Notes: generated by a model not told the origin, from the sequence alone. Shown: positions 1 through 6,316, counted from the stretch's first letter. The stretch is DNA of 7,461 bases from Thermoplasmatota archaeon (GCA_030609445.1 JAUWCF010000040.1:1-7461); one strand, 5' to 3'. Made by a program: numbers and translations.

Positions 1-298
1 CCAGTCGTTGTTTTTCTTTTTCGAGTTGTTGACTGTATCTTTGAGCGCCCTCTGTTGCCTCATTTCGCCTTCGCTCAGATTCTGAAAGACGGCCTTCAAA
101 ATCTTGTATCATAGTACTAATATTATCTACACCCTCTTGACTTAGCATACCTTGGATTTTTGCGAGGTCATCCATCCCTTTTGAGAATGAACTTTTGATT
201 GAATCGATTTCAGTGGATGCCTGACTTAATCTATCCATGAAACTTACTTTATGTCCCTTCATCTCAGTTTCTATATTATCTTCTTCCATTATACTCAT
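1..298 (-). CDS. Hydrophilic coiled-coil protein, N-terminal part (cut by window edge)
   Basis: I do not recognise this gene. An open frame runs from an ATG at 298-296 to the window edge, giving 99 complete codons. The product is strongly hydrophilic, with no membrane segment or signal peptide. Residues 21-60 contain Ser/Asp/Lys-rich helices, and from about residue 63 an Arg/Glu/Gln-rich stretch (ESERRRNEA, QQLEKEKQRL) looks like the beginning of a long coiled coil. A GGTGG motif lies 5 nt before the 298 ATG. A second in-frame ATG at 289 is 10 nt after the overlapping GGGAGG, so either could be the start. A TATA-like box at 348-340 fits the start at 298. The gene is divergent from arvA. Its function cannot be inferred from this piece; structural coiled-coil, SMC-like or signalling proteins would all fit. 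Confidence 0.72.
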   Translation of the reverse strand, partial: MSIMEEDNIETEMKGHKVSFMDRLSQASTEIDSIKSSFSKGMDDLAKIQGMLSQEGVDNISTMIQDFEGRLSESERRRNEATEGAQRYSQQLEKEKQRL

Positions 299-339
299 GC
301 CTCCCACCAATTTGGTGTAGAAACAGAATAGGCTTGTTG

Positions 340-348
340 ATATTTAAG
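340..348 (-). promoter_or_regulatory. TATA box for the leftward coiled-coil gene
   Basis: Read on the minus strand this is CTTAAATAT, centred about 46 bases before the ATG at 298. That matches the TATA-to-start spacing of other genes in the window and predicts a leader of about 20 nt. It is a motif match only. Confidence 0.45.
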
Positions 349-485
349 AGTTGTTGTTTTCCATAAAATCAGCAACGTCATTATTTTAACAGATATATGT
401 ATCTAATAATGGTAAAATATTTAGTTCTCTAGAACCATGATTTTTTGCATAAATTTAGATGCCGGCCGCTAAACTAATAAACTAC

Positions 486-495
486 AAATAATATA
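486..495 (+). promoter_or_regulatory. Probable TATA box for arvABC
   Basis: An AAATAATATA stretch is centred about 47 bases before the arvA ATG, the same distance as for rps17e and the leftward gene. The predicted start of transcription, near 517, lies just before the SD AGGAGG at 523-528. Confidence 0.4.
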
Positions 496-537
496 CTATT
501 CCTCAGATTTGATCCAGTTTCTAGGAGGAATAAAGGG

Positions 538-1206
538 ATGGGTATATTTGACATATTTAAACGAAGAAAATTTTCAAACGTTATTCAAAAGATTTTTGGG
601 AAGAAACATGCAAAAATTGGTATTTATGGCCCTCCAAATGTTGGAAAAACAACACTTGCAAACCGGATTTTACGAGATTGGACTGGAGACATTATGGGAA
701 GTGTCTCAGAAATCCCCCATGAAACAAGAAGAGCAAAATGGAAAACAAACATAAAGATAGATAACGGTGGCTCATCTCTTGTGATGGACCTTGTTGATAC
801 TCCAGGCATTACAACAAAAATTGATTTTAAAGAATTTATGAACACTTACGGGTTGACAAAGGAAGACTCAAGGGCAAGAGCAAAAGAAGCAACCGAAGGC
901 GTGATTGAGTCTATCCGGTGGCTTGAAGATATTGACGGCGTGGTTCTTGTCATGGATGCCACGCAAGATCCTTTTACACAAGTAAATGTCACGATCATTG
1001 GGAATTTAGAGGCAAGAGACCTTCCAATTCTTATCGCAGCAAATAAAATCGATGCAGAAGATGCAAGTCCTGCTACCTTAAAATCTGCATTTCCTCAACA
1101 CCCTGTTGTACCAATCAGTGCACTCACTGGATATAATACAGAAAAACTTTACAATAAAATGGTGAAAAATTTTGGAAAAAAAGGGCGTAGAAGGAAGAGG
1201 AGATGA
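538..1206 (+). CDS. arvA: Era-like small GTPase ArvA/OapA
   Basis: This is a 222-residue GTP-binding protein with all the GTPase boxes in order: P-loop GPPNVGKT (31-38), a Thr-containing switch region (HETRRA, 61-66), DTPG (87-90), NKID (169-172) and SAL (194-196). The N-terminus (MGIFDIFKRR...) could form an amphipathic helix, and the C-terminus ends in a polybasic tail (GRRRKRR). Both could bind membranes, which is inference. The family was described next to a replication origin in Haloferax volcanii (OapA) and as the vesicle-forming GTPase ArvA of Euryarchaeota. The order GTPase-DUF2073-zinc ribbon is the known cluster and supports the call. AGGAGG at 523-528 lies 9 nt before the chosen ATG. 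Its stop falls 4 nt before the arvB start and overlaps the arvB SD. Confidence 0.9.
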   Translation: MGIFDIFKRRKFSNVIQKIFGKKHAKIGIYGPPNVGKTTLANRILRDWTGDIMGSVSEIPHETRRAKWKTNIKIDNGGSSLVMDLVDTPGITTKIDFKEFMNTYGLTKEDSRARAKEATEGVIESIRWLEDIDGVVLVMDATQDPFTQVNVTIIGNLEARDLPILIAANKIDAEDASPATLKSAFPQHPVVPISALTGYNTEKLYNKMVKNFGKKGRRRKRR

Positions 1207-1210
1207 AAAA

Positions 1211-1588
1211 ATGATAAAAAAAGAGACAGGGATTTCGTTTAATCTTGTATCACGCTACAAACTAAACGGTTTTTCATCTAAAGAGAAACTTGAATACATA
1301 CTAAAAGAGGTGAAAGACGGCAGGATACTTGTCCTTGAGCAAGGTCTTACAGCAACAGAACAAACAACGCTTATTGAACATACAATGAAAGAAATAGATC
1401 ACGATACATTTATTGGAATAGAGATGGGGGGATATGGAGAAGAGAAAACAAGTTTTGTCCAAAGGGTTTTTGGCATAATTAGAAAACCTCGTATGACTGT
1501 TATTGGACCAGCTCATCTTTTAAAAATGGTCCATAAAAGTAATGATATGATAGAAACAACAATAATTCCGGGTAGAGGAACAAAATAA
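1211..1588 (+). CDS. arvB: DUF2073 protein ArvB/OapB
   Basis: The protein is about 125 residues and matches the archaeal OapB/ArvB (DUF2073) family. Typical segments are DGRILVLEQGLT followed by TLIEHTMKEID, then TFIGIEM and MTVIGPAHLL near the C-terminus. The fold and biochemical role are not known to me; the family always accompanies the ArvA GTPase and is probably a partner in vesicle formation. An ATG at 1172 would extend the frame by 13 residues into the end of arvA. The ATG at 1211 is preferred because GGAGA (1199-1203) lies 7 nt before it and the extra residues merely echo the arvA tail. The stop overlaps the arvC start by one base (TAATG), suggesting translational coupling. No membrane segment is visible. 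Confidence 0.87.
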   Translation: MIKKETGISFNLVSRYKLNGFSSKEKLEYILKEVKDGRILVLEQGLTATEQTTLIEHTMKEIDHDTFIGIEMGGYGEEKTSFVQRVFGIIRKPRMTVIGPAHLLKMVHKSNDMIETTIIPGRGTK

Positions 1589-2133
1589 TGCCTCATCAAT
1601 GTCTTAAATGTGGACGTATATTCGAAGAAGGGTCAGCCCAACTGTTACGAGGATGTCCAGATTGTGATGGCAATCGATTTTTCTTTACAAAGCAACCTTT
1701 AGATGAAAACGAAAGAGATGTTATCAGTAAAGAGGTAAACAAGGATATAACGACAAGAATTATGGATTCACTTGCAGATAAAAACAATGAAGCAATAAAT
1801 AAACCAGGAAAATGGGTTTCCATTAAACCAAAGGAAATTAGAAAGATCATTGAAGAAAAAATAAGTGAAGAAGAAGTAAAAACAGAGATTAAACCTGAAG
1901 AACAAGAACCCGTAGAGCCAATAAATGATGAGTATAGAAAGTCGGTTATTGAAAAAATAAAATCTGAAGCAGATGAACATGAATCTCCAGAGACCATAGC
2001 TATTGAGAAACCAGGAAAATATAATATTGATCTCAAAGGACTTCTAGAAAAAGAACCAATAATTATACAAAAAGATGGCACCTATATAATTCATTTACCA
2101 TCTGTTTTTAAAATGATTGATAAAAAAGAATAA
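1588..2133 (+). CDS. arvC: Zinc-ribbon protein ArvC/OapC
   Basis: This 181-residue protein has three parts. Residues 1-32 form a zinc ribbon with two CxxC pairs (CLKCG and GCPDCDGN) that can bind one zinc ion. The middle, roughly 40-140, is a charged, Glu/Lys-rich and probably flexible region. The C-terminus (about 143-176) is a conserved block with PGKYNIDLKGLL, EPIIIQKDG and YIIHLPSVF. A related element, KPGKWVSI, occurs near residues 71-78, hinting at an internal repeat. This layout matches OapC/ArvC family proteins. It is the last gene of the arvABC operon, joined to arvB by a one-base stop/start overlap, with GAGGA (1575-1579) as SD. Its role in vesicle formation is inferred from the cluster. 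Confidence 0.87.
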   Translation: MPHQCLKCGRIFEEGSAQLLRGCPDCDGNRFFFTKQPLDENERDVISKEVNKDITTRIMDSLADKNNEAINKPGKWVSIKPKEIRKIIEEKISEEEVKTEIKPEEQEPVEPINDEYRKSVIEKIKSEADEHESPETIAIEKPGKYNIDLKGLLEKEPIIIQKDGTYIIHLPSVFKMIDKKE

Positions 2134-2204
2134 TGAAACATTTTAGCAGATTATATGTATTCGATATGTTGAAGTTTGTTAGATCAATCAGCTGAATTAT
2201 TATC

Positions 2205-2633
2205 CTATAATTTTAATCTTCGATGCAGTTTCACCACTGCTTCAACTGCTGATTTTGCTCGCTCGATTCTTGCCTCTGCTTGAAGTCTTGTCATACCGGG
2301 TCCAGAAATTCCAAGGCCAACAGGCTTGTTATATTCTAATGCAAGATCAGCTATCTTTCTTGTTGCATGCTGAATAACAATATCATCATGTTCAGTTTCA
2401 CCTTCAATAACCGCACCAATTGTTACCACACCATCGATATCTTTTCGCTCCAACAGTTTCTTTATCGCAAGACCCATATCAAACACACCAGGAACTTTTA
2501 CAATCTGGGTTATTTCAGCTCCAAGAAACTGCGCGTGTTCTTTTGCTCTTTCAAGCATCATCATGGTTATGTCGTAGTTAAATTCAGAAACAACAGCCCC
2601 TATTTTCATTGATTCTTTTACCATTTTTATCAT
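2205..2633 (-). CDS. ribH: 6,7-dimethyl-8-ribityllumazine synthase
   Basis: RibH condenses 5-amino-6-ribitylamino-uracil with 3,4-dihydroxy-2-butanone 4-phosphate to give lumazine, the penultimate step to riboflavin. The family signatures are present in order: SEFNYDIT near the N-terminus, VPGVFDM, the substrate-loop motif IGAVIEGETEHDDIV with the catalytic His, and LGISGPGMTRLQA near the C-terminus. At about 142 residues it matches archaeal homologues. The true start could be the ATG at 2633, 2624 or 2609: AGGAAGG at 2641-2635 is very close to the first and about 10 nt from the second. It follows ribC by only a few bases and is the last gene of the rib cluster. Confidence 0.95.
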   Translation of the reverse strand: MIKMVKESMKIGAVVSEFNYDITMMMLERAKEHAQFLGAEITQIVKVPGVFDMGLAIKKLLERKDIDGVVTIGAVIEGETEHDDIVIQHATRKIADLALEYNKPVGLGISGPGMTRLQAEARIERAKSAVEAVVKLHRRLKL

Positions 2634-2639
2634 ACCTTC

Positions 2640-3546
<907 letters not shown>

Positions 3547-3568
<22 letters not shown>

Positions 3569-4245
3569 GCCTTTATTATTTCCTTTCCTTCGAGAAAAGT
3601 AAGATCGTTTTTTTTAGCATAACAAATAGCATCTTTTTTTGATAAGGCATTCCCGTTATCACCCATGATTTCGCATCCGCCCCCAGCAGGAATAAGCCCA
3701 GCCATCTTCATAAGAGCAATGACAAGCTCTGTATGGCCTTTTCGTTCATTAAGAAGTTGTTTTGATGCGACACATATTGGTATATGTCCTGGTGATCTAA
3801 ACTCCTGACCAAGTTCTTGAATTGCTAAGTTGCTATCCATATTTTTTGTTTTTTCGATACTCTCAGAGAATTTTTTCATGGTGAGGCTTCTATCAGCATC
3901 TGTAATGCCAGTAAACGTTTCTCTATGATTAATATATAATGAAAAAGAAGATTTTGTATCATACGGGATGTCATTGGGAACAAGTTCTTTTAACACAGGA
4001 TAAGTACCATTAACTTGGGTATACAAATCAGCAAGAAATGGAAGTTTAAACGTATGTGCAACCTCGTTTGAAATCATAAGAAATATGAGTCCACCGCCAT
4101 CCTTCCTCATTCTTTTTATAGATTCAGGGGTAACAAATTGAGATGCCATGACAAAATCTGTTTCACCTTCTCTTTTTTCGCTATCATAAACTAAGATAAA
4201 CTTTCCTTGCTTTAGATCAGCCAATGCTTTTTTGATTTTTTCTAT
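3547..4245 (-). CDS. ribB: 3,4-dihydroxy-2-butanone 4-phosphate synthase, probable ATA start
   Basis: RibB converts ribulose 5-phosphate to the four-carbon precursor of lumazine plus formate, using Mg2+. Family motifs are clear: VYDSEKREGETDFV (metal and substrate loop), RKDGGGLIFLMIS, FTGITDADRSLTMKKF, FRSPGHIPI, NERKGHTELVIALMKMAGL and CEIMGDNGNA. The start is unusual. The nearest normal codon is a TTG at 4224, which would remove seven residues and has no SD nearby. Going upstream in frame there is no ATG, GTG or TTG before a stop at 4257-4255. An ATA at 4245-4243 lies exactly 4 nt after GGTGA and gives an N-terminus (M)EKIKKALADLKQGK. As I recall the Methanocaldococcus enzyme, this places the KxG element at the same residue number. 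ATA is therefore the likely start, giving 232 residues. Confidence 0.93.
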
Positions 4246-4294
4246 ACGCTCACCCTACTTGAAAAGTTCTCTACACAAAATAAATATTGGGTTA
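4246..4294 (-). promoter_or_regulatory. Leader between rps17e and ribB
   Basis: These 49 bases separate the rps17e stop from the ribB start. They hold a weak TATA-like AATATTTATT (about 4289-4280), a short inverted repeat ACTT-GAA-AAGT (4257-4267 on the plus strand) and the ribB SD GGTGA. There is no oligo-T terminator after rps17e. Readthrough from the ribosomal gene is likely, and an extra internal promoter is possible. Confidence 0.35.
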
Positions 4295-4516
4295 TTACTC
4301 AGAAATGAGTGGGTTGCTTCTTCGTTTATTCCGAGATGCTAGATATCTAGTGATATACCCAGCTATCCTATTTCTCATAAGCTTACTGCTTGTCTCTGCA
4401 AACTGATCAACCTTTTCTTTATTATGTTGAAAATCATCGAACTTAAACTGATCTGGATATTTTTTCACAAGCTCAATAGCAATAGTTTTTATGTGTGTAT
4501 CTCGTATGTTTCCCAG
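4295..4516 (-). CDS. rps17e: 30S ribosomal protein S17e, CTG start
   Basis: This 73-residue protein of the small ribosomal subunit is found in archaea and eukaryotes but not bacteria. The hallmark N-terminus GNIRDTHIKTIAIELVKKYP, the DFQHNKEKV block and the RNRIAGYITRYLASR segment are all present and intact. The codon at the usual Met position before GNIR is CTG (4516-4514). No ATG, GTG or TTG lies in frame upstream before a stop. GGTGA at 4525-4521 is exactly 4 nt before the CTG, and the TATA box at 4566-4557 is about 46 bases upstream, so both signals support this start. Normal gene callers would miss or truncate the gene. It is first in a leftward cluster with ribB-ribL-ribC-ribH, 49 bases ahead of ribB. 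A ribosomal gene leading a flavin operon may tie flavin supply to growth, which is inference. Confidence 0.93.
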   Translation of the reverse strand: MGNIRDTHIKTIAIELVKKYPDQFKFDDFQHNKEKVDQFAETSSKLMRNRIAGYITRYLASRNKRRSNPLISE

Positions 4517-4556
4517 GTTATCACCTTTAAACTGTAAAAAGTCGAAATATGATCTT

Positions 4557-4566
4557 ATTATTTAAA
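4557..4566 (-). promoter_or_regulatory. TATA box for rps17e (and rib genes)
   Basis: The minus strand reads TTTAAATAAT, centred about 46 bases before the CTG start of rps17e. Transcription should begin near 4535, giving a leader of roughly 20 nt that includes the SD AAAGGTGAT. Confidence 0.5.
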
Positions 4567-4580
4567 CATGTAGGTGACAT

Positions 4581-4682
4581 ATGCCCCATCCTAACACAAT
4601 ACCCAATCGTACCGCAATGCCGCAACATAAAAAACAACACAAAAATGAAATCTTAACATATATATACAAAAGAAACATTTGA
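4581..4682 (+). CDS. Possible small basic protein (33 codons), uncertain
   Basis: An ATG at 4581 has a good SD (AGGTGA, 4572-4577) three bases upstream and opens a 33-codon frame ending at a TGA at 4680-4682. The product (MPHPNTIPNRTAMPQ...) is rich in Lys, His and Asn and basic, with no membrane segment. It lies in the divergent region between rps17e and uppS and covers the uppS TATA box. I do not recognise a family. A TATA-like AAATATG near 4545-4551 is weakly placed. This may be a real microprotein, a short upstream ORF or chance. Confidence 0.25.
   Translation: MPHPNTIPNRTAMPQHKKQHKNEILTYIYKRNI
4658..4666 (+). promoter_or_regulatory. TATA box for uppS
   Basis: ATATATATA is centred about 38 bases before the proposed ATA start and about 25 bases before an expected transcription start near 4687. 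This would place the SD GGAGA (4691-4695) at the very start of the mRNA. Confidence 0.55.
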
Positions 4683-4699
4683 CATCATGAGGAGAGACA

Positions 4700-5589
4700 A
4701 TAAGCAAAAAAAAACCATCCTTAAAAACCATTGCTGGAAAAAAAATCGATGAGTTTGAAAAATATGCTATAAAAAGCGATACAGGACAAAAAGTATTAGC
4801 AAAAATATATCACTCTGACATATACAATTATTTCTCAAAAAAATTAACGAATTCAAAGATTACAAACTTACTGAAGAGACGAAACAATATCCCGTTCCAG
4901 AACATGTTGCAATCATCATGGATGGAAACCGACGTTTCGCAAAAAATTTTGAACTAACTCCCGAAGCAGGACATCTCTTCGGACGAGATAAAATAGAAGA
5001 TGTTCTTGATTGGTGTCTTGAATTAGGCATAAAAGTACTTACGGTCTATGCATTCTCCACAGAAAATTTTAATAGAAATGAAGGTGAAGTAAAAACACTC
5101 ATGAATCTTTGCAAACAAGAACTTGATAAAGCGGCAAAAGATTCAAGAATTCATAAAAATAAAGTACGAATAAGGATAATAGGACATATAGAGTCTCTCC
5201 CAAAAGACACAAGACAATCTGCACAGTATGCTATGGATGCAACCGCAAAATATGATAAATATTTTTTTAACATCGCACTAGCCTACGGTGGAAGAGAAGA
5301 AATCATACATGCGATACAGGAAATCGCCGGTGACGTTAAAAAAGGAAGTATCAATGTACAGGACATCTCACAAAAAACAGTATCATCATATCTTTATACT
5401 AACGGCTTACCAGATCCTGATCTTGTACTCCGAACATCTGGTGAAGAACGAATATCAAACTTTCTTCTCTGGCAGCTTGCCTACTCAGAACTCTACTTTT
5501 CTGATGTCTTCTGGCCAGCATTTCAAAAAAGAGATCTTCTCAAAGCCATACGAACATATCAAAAAAGAAAAAGGAGATATGGAAAGTAA
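4700..5589 (+). CDS. uppS: Cis-prenyltransferase (UPP synthase family), ATA start and internal -1 frameshift
   Basis: The enzyme extends an allylic diphosphate with isopentenyl diphosphate in cis to make the polyprenyl carrier lipid for glycan transfer at the membrane. Motifs: VPEHVAIIMDGNRRFA with the catalytic Asp, VYAFSTENFNR, VRIRIIGH, AYGGREEI, and the C-terminal signature DLVLRTSGEERISNFLLWQLAYSELYF. The catalytic frame has no ATG/GTG/TTG between the TGA at 4816-4818 and the ATG at 4918, which is the Met of MDGN and too late to be the start. The missing N-terminus is in the neighbouring frame: SKKKPSLKTIAGKK... to KIYHSDIYNYFSKK. It begins at an ATA (4700) 4 nt after GGAGA. A -1 shift at A7 (4837-4843) then joins KK to INEFKDYKLTEE and gives 296 residues. 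Without the shift, translation ends at 4957. This could be a sequencing error, a mutation or programmed slippage. Confidence 0.9.
4837..4843 (+). other. A AAA AAA slippery site / frameshift point in uppS
   Basis: The N-terminal frame reads TCA AAA AAA, so the seven A residues sit in the canonical X XXY YYZ phase for -1 slippage. After the slip, reading continues ATT AAC GAA in the catalytic frame. The same run is a typical place for polymerase or basecaller length errors. A deletion of one A would produce exactly this picture. Confidence 0.7.
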
Positions 5590-5603
5590 AAAAATCTTTT
5601 TTT
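5588..5603. terminator. Shared bidirectional oligo-T terminator
   Basis: A7-TC-T7 overlaps the uppS stop codon and lies 9 bases beyond the stop of the opposing membrane-protein gene. The T7 serves as a rightward oligo-T signal and the A7 reads as T7 leftward. Archaeal RNA polymerase terminates at such oligo-T tracts, so one compact element can end both convergent transcripts. Confidence 0.5.
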
Positions 5604-5612
5604 GAAACCCAC

Positions 5613-5903
5613 TCATTTGGCGTTTTCAATATCTTCAGTTACATCTTCTTTTTCAATCTCTTCAGCTATTTTTGCAAGCTTTGCAAATTGACGGGAAAGA
5701 AAATACAAAATAAAACCAAGCCCAAGAGAAAGGATTGCAAAGGCCAGAAGAGAACCAAGCATAGTTTCACTGATACCAACGAAAGGGATTGTTTTTTGGA
5801 TGATATAAAAAATGAGAAGAACCATACCAAGAATTAATAAGAATTTACAAAAAAAGCCTGTTTTCAAATCACTGTAGACCGATATGTTTCTCTTTTTAAA
5901 CAT
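5613..5903 (-). CDS. Small two-TM membrane protein of unknown function
   Basis: I do not recognise the family. The 96-residue product has a basic N-terminus (MFKKR), two hydrophobic helices at about 20-39 and 48-69 joined by a short loop, and a charged C-terminal helix (about 71-90, AKLAKIAEEIEKED) that may be a short coiled coil. The loop is short and the basic N-terminal end suggests that both ends face the cytoplasm. Its ATG shares one base with the prefoldin beta stop (TGATG), so it is probably co-translated with it. The SD GGAGG lies 4 nt before the ATG. A membrane-linked role near the chaperone is conceivable but unproven. Confidence 0.8.
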   Translation of the reverse strand: MFKKRNISVYSDLKTGFFCKFLLILGMVLLIFYIIQKTIPFVGISETMLGSLLAFAILSLGLGFILYFLSRQFAKLAKIAEEIEKEDVTEDIENAK

Positions 5904-6268
5904 CAGGCCTCCTTGCCTGCAAGGTTGAGAGCATTTTCAACTTTACTTTGAAGCTCATTTAGTTTCTCCCTACTGCGTCCTTCTTGTTTTTCAAGTGTTG
6001 TTTTTCGGAGTTCTAAAGATTCTTTGTTTGATGCGAGTTCTTTTTTAACATCGTTTTTTCCTTTTGTCTTTATGAGGATTGCGCCAACACTCTTATAAAT
6101 AGGAGTCTTTTCAGAGGTATTTTCAATTTCTTTTAACGCTTCTTCGGTTTCTCTTAATTGAAGTTCGATTTGCTGACGTTGCTGTGCAATCATTTGAACT
6201 TGTGATCGTAACTGCTGCAATCTGTTTATCTGATCTTGCAGTTGTGGGGACATTTCTTCTCCAACCAT
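5903..6268 (-). CDS. pfdB: Prefoldin beta subunit
   Basis: Prefoldin is the hexameric cytosolic jellyfish-shaped chaperone of archaea and eukaryotes, with two alpha and four beta subunits, that holds unfolded proteins and passes them to the thermosome. The 121 residues show the beta-subunit plan: an N-terminal coiled coil (QLQDQINRLQQLRSQVQMIA), the central beta hairpins (TPIYKSVGAILIKTKG) and a C-terminal coiled coil (RREKLNEL-like region around 100-118). Length fits the family. AGGTG (6282-6278) is 9 nt before the first ATG at 6268. A second ATG at 6253 follows GGAGAAGAA and is possible, shortening the protein by five residues. The gene overlaps the following membrane-protein gene by one base. 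Confidence 0.93.
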   Translation of the reverse strand: MVGEEMSPQLQDQINRLQQLRSQVQMIAQQRQQIELQLRETEEALKEIENTSEKTPIYKSVGAILIKTKGKNDVKKELASNKESLELRKTTLEKQEGRSREKLNELQSKVENALNLAGKEA

Positions 6269-6305
6269 ATTTTATTTCACCTTTTTAGCTGTAATGCAAG
6301 GTTCA

Positions 6306-6316
6306 CTTTTTATAAG
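6306..6316 (-). promoter_or_regulatory. TATA box for pfdB operon
   Basis: The minus strand reads CTTATAAAAAG, a near-ideal archaeal TATA box, centred 43 bases before the pfdB ATG. Transcription should start near 6285, just before the SD AGGTG. Confidence 0.6.

Larger units (their letters stand above)
299..537. other. Divergent intergenic region with short inverted repeats
   Basis: This stretch separates the leftward coiled-coil gene from arvA and holds both promoters. No convincing ORF or RNA gene is visible. It contains several short perfect inverted repeats: CACCA-ATT-TGGTG (305-317), AGATA-TATG-TATCT (391-404) and GTTCT-CT-AGAAC (422-433). There is also an isolated GC-rich patch, GCCGGCCGC, at 462-470 within otherwise AT-rich DNA. 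The first repeat overlaps the SD of the leftward gene. Operators are possible but unproven. Confidence 0.5.

Noticed and set aside
299..537. Replication origin next to arvABC, by analogy with Haloferax oapABC
   Set aside because: No orc1/cdc6 gene or repeated origin-box motif is visible in the window; the short inverted repeats differ from each other.
509..754. Plus-strand open frame overlapping the arvA start
   Set aside because: It is out of frame with the GTPase motifs and its start precedes the arvA SD; the arvA frame has all GTPase boxes.
1596..2081. 161-codon open frame on the minus strand across arvC
   Set aside because: It is antisense to a clear zinc-ribbon gene; its Ser/Phe-rich product reflects the reversed Lys/Glu codons of arvC and has no SD or promoter of its own.
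2134..2204. Terminator between convergent arvC and ribH
   Set aside because: No oligo-T run of useful length or stable hairpin is seen on either strand, so none is annotated.
4246..4294. FMN (RFN) riboswitch upstream of ribB
   Set aside because: The 49-base leader is far too short for the RFN element and none of its conserved helices are visible.
4687..4752. ATG at 4687 as a leaderless start for uppS
   Set aside because: Its frame ends after 21 codons, and reaching the UppS N-terminal frame would need an additional shift at the A9 run 4706-4714. The SD-ATA start needs only the later A7 slip.
4918..5589. uppS starting at the ATG of MDGN
   Set aside because: The conserved VPEHVAII segment directly before it is in the same frame and belongs to the family core, so this start would remove needed residues.
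5288..5605. 105-codon plus-strand frame inside uppS
   Set aside because: It is a shifted reading of the uppS C-terminal half, which carries the conserved prenyltransferase signature in the other frame.
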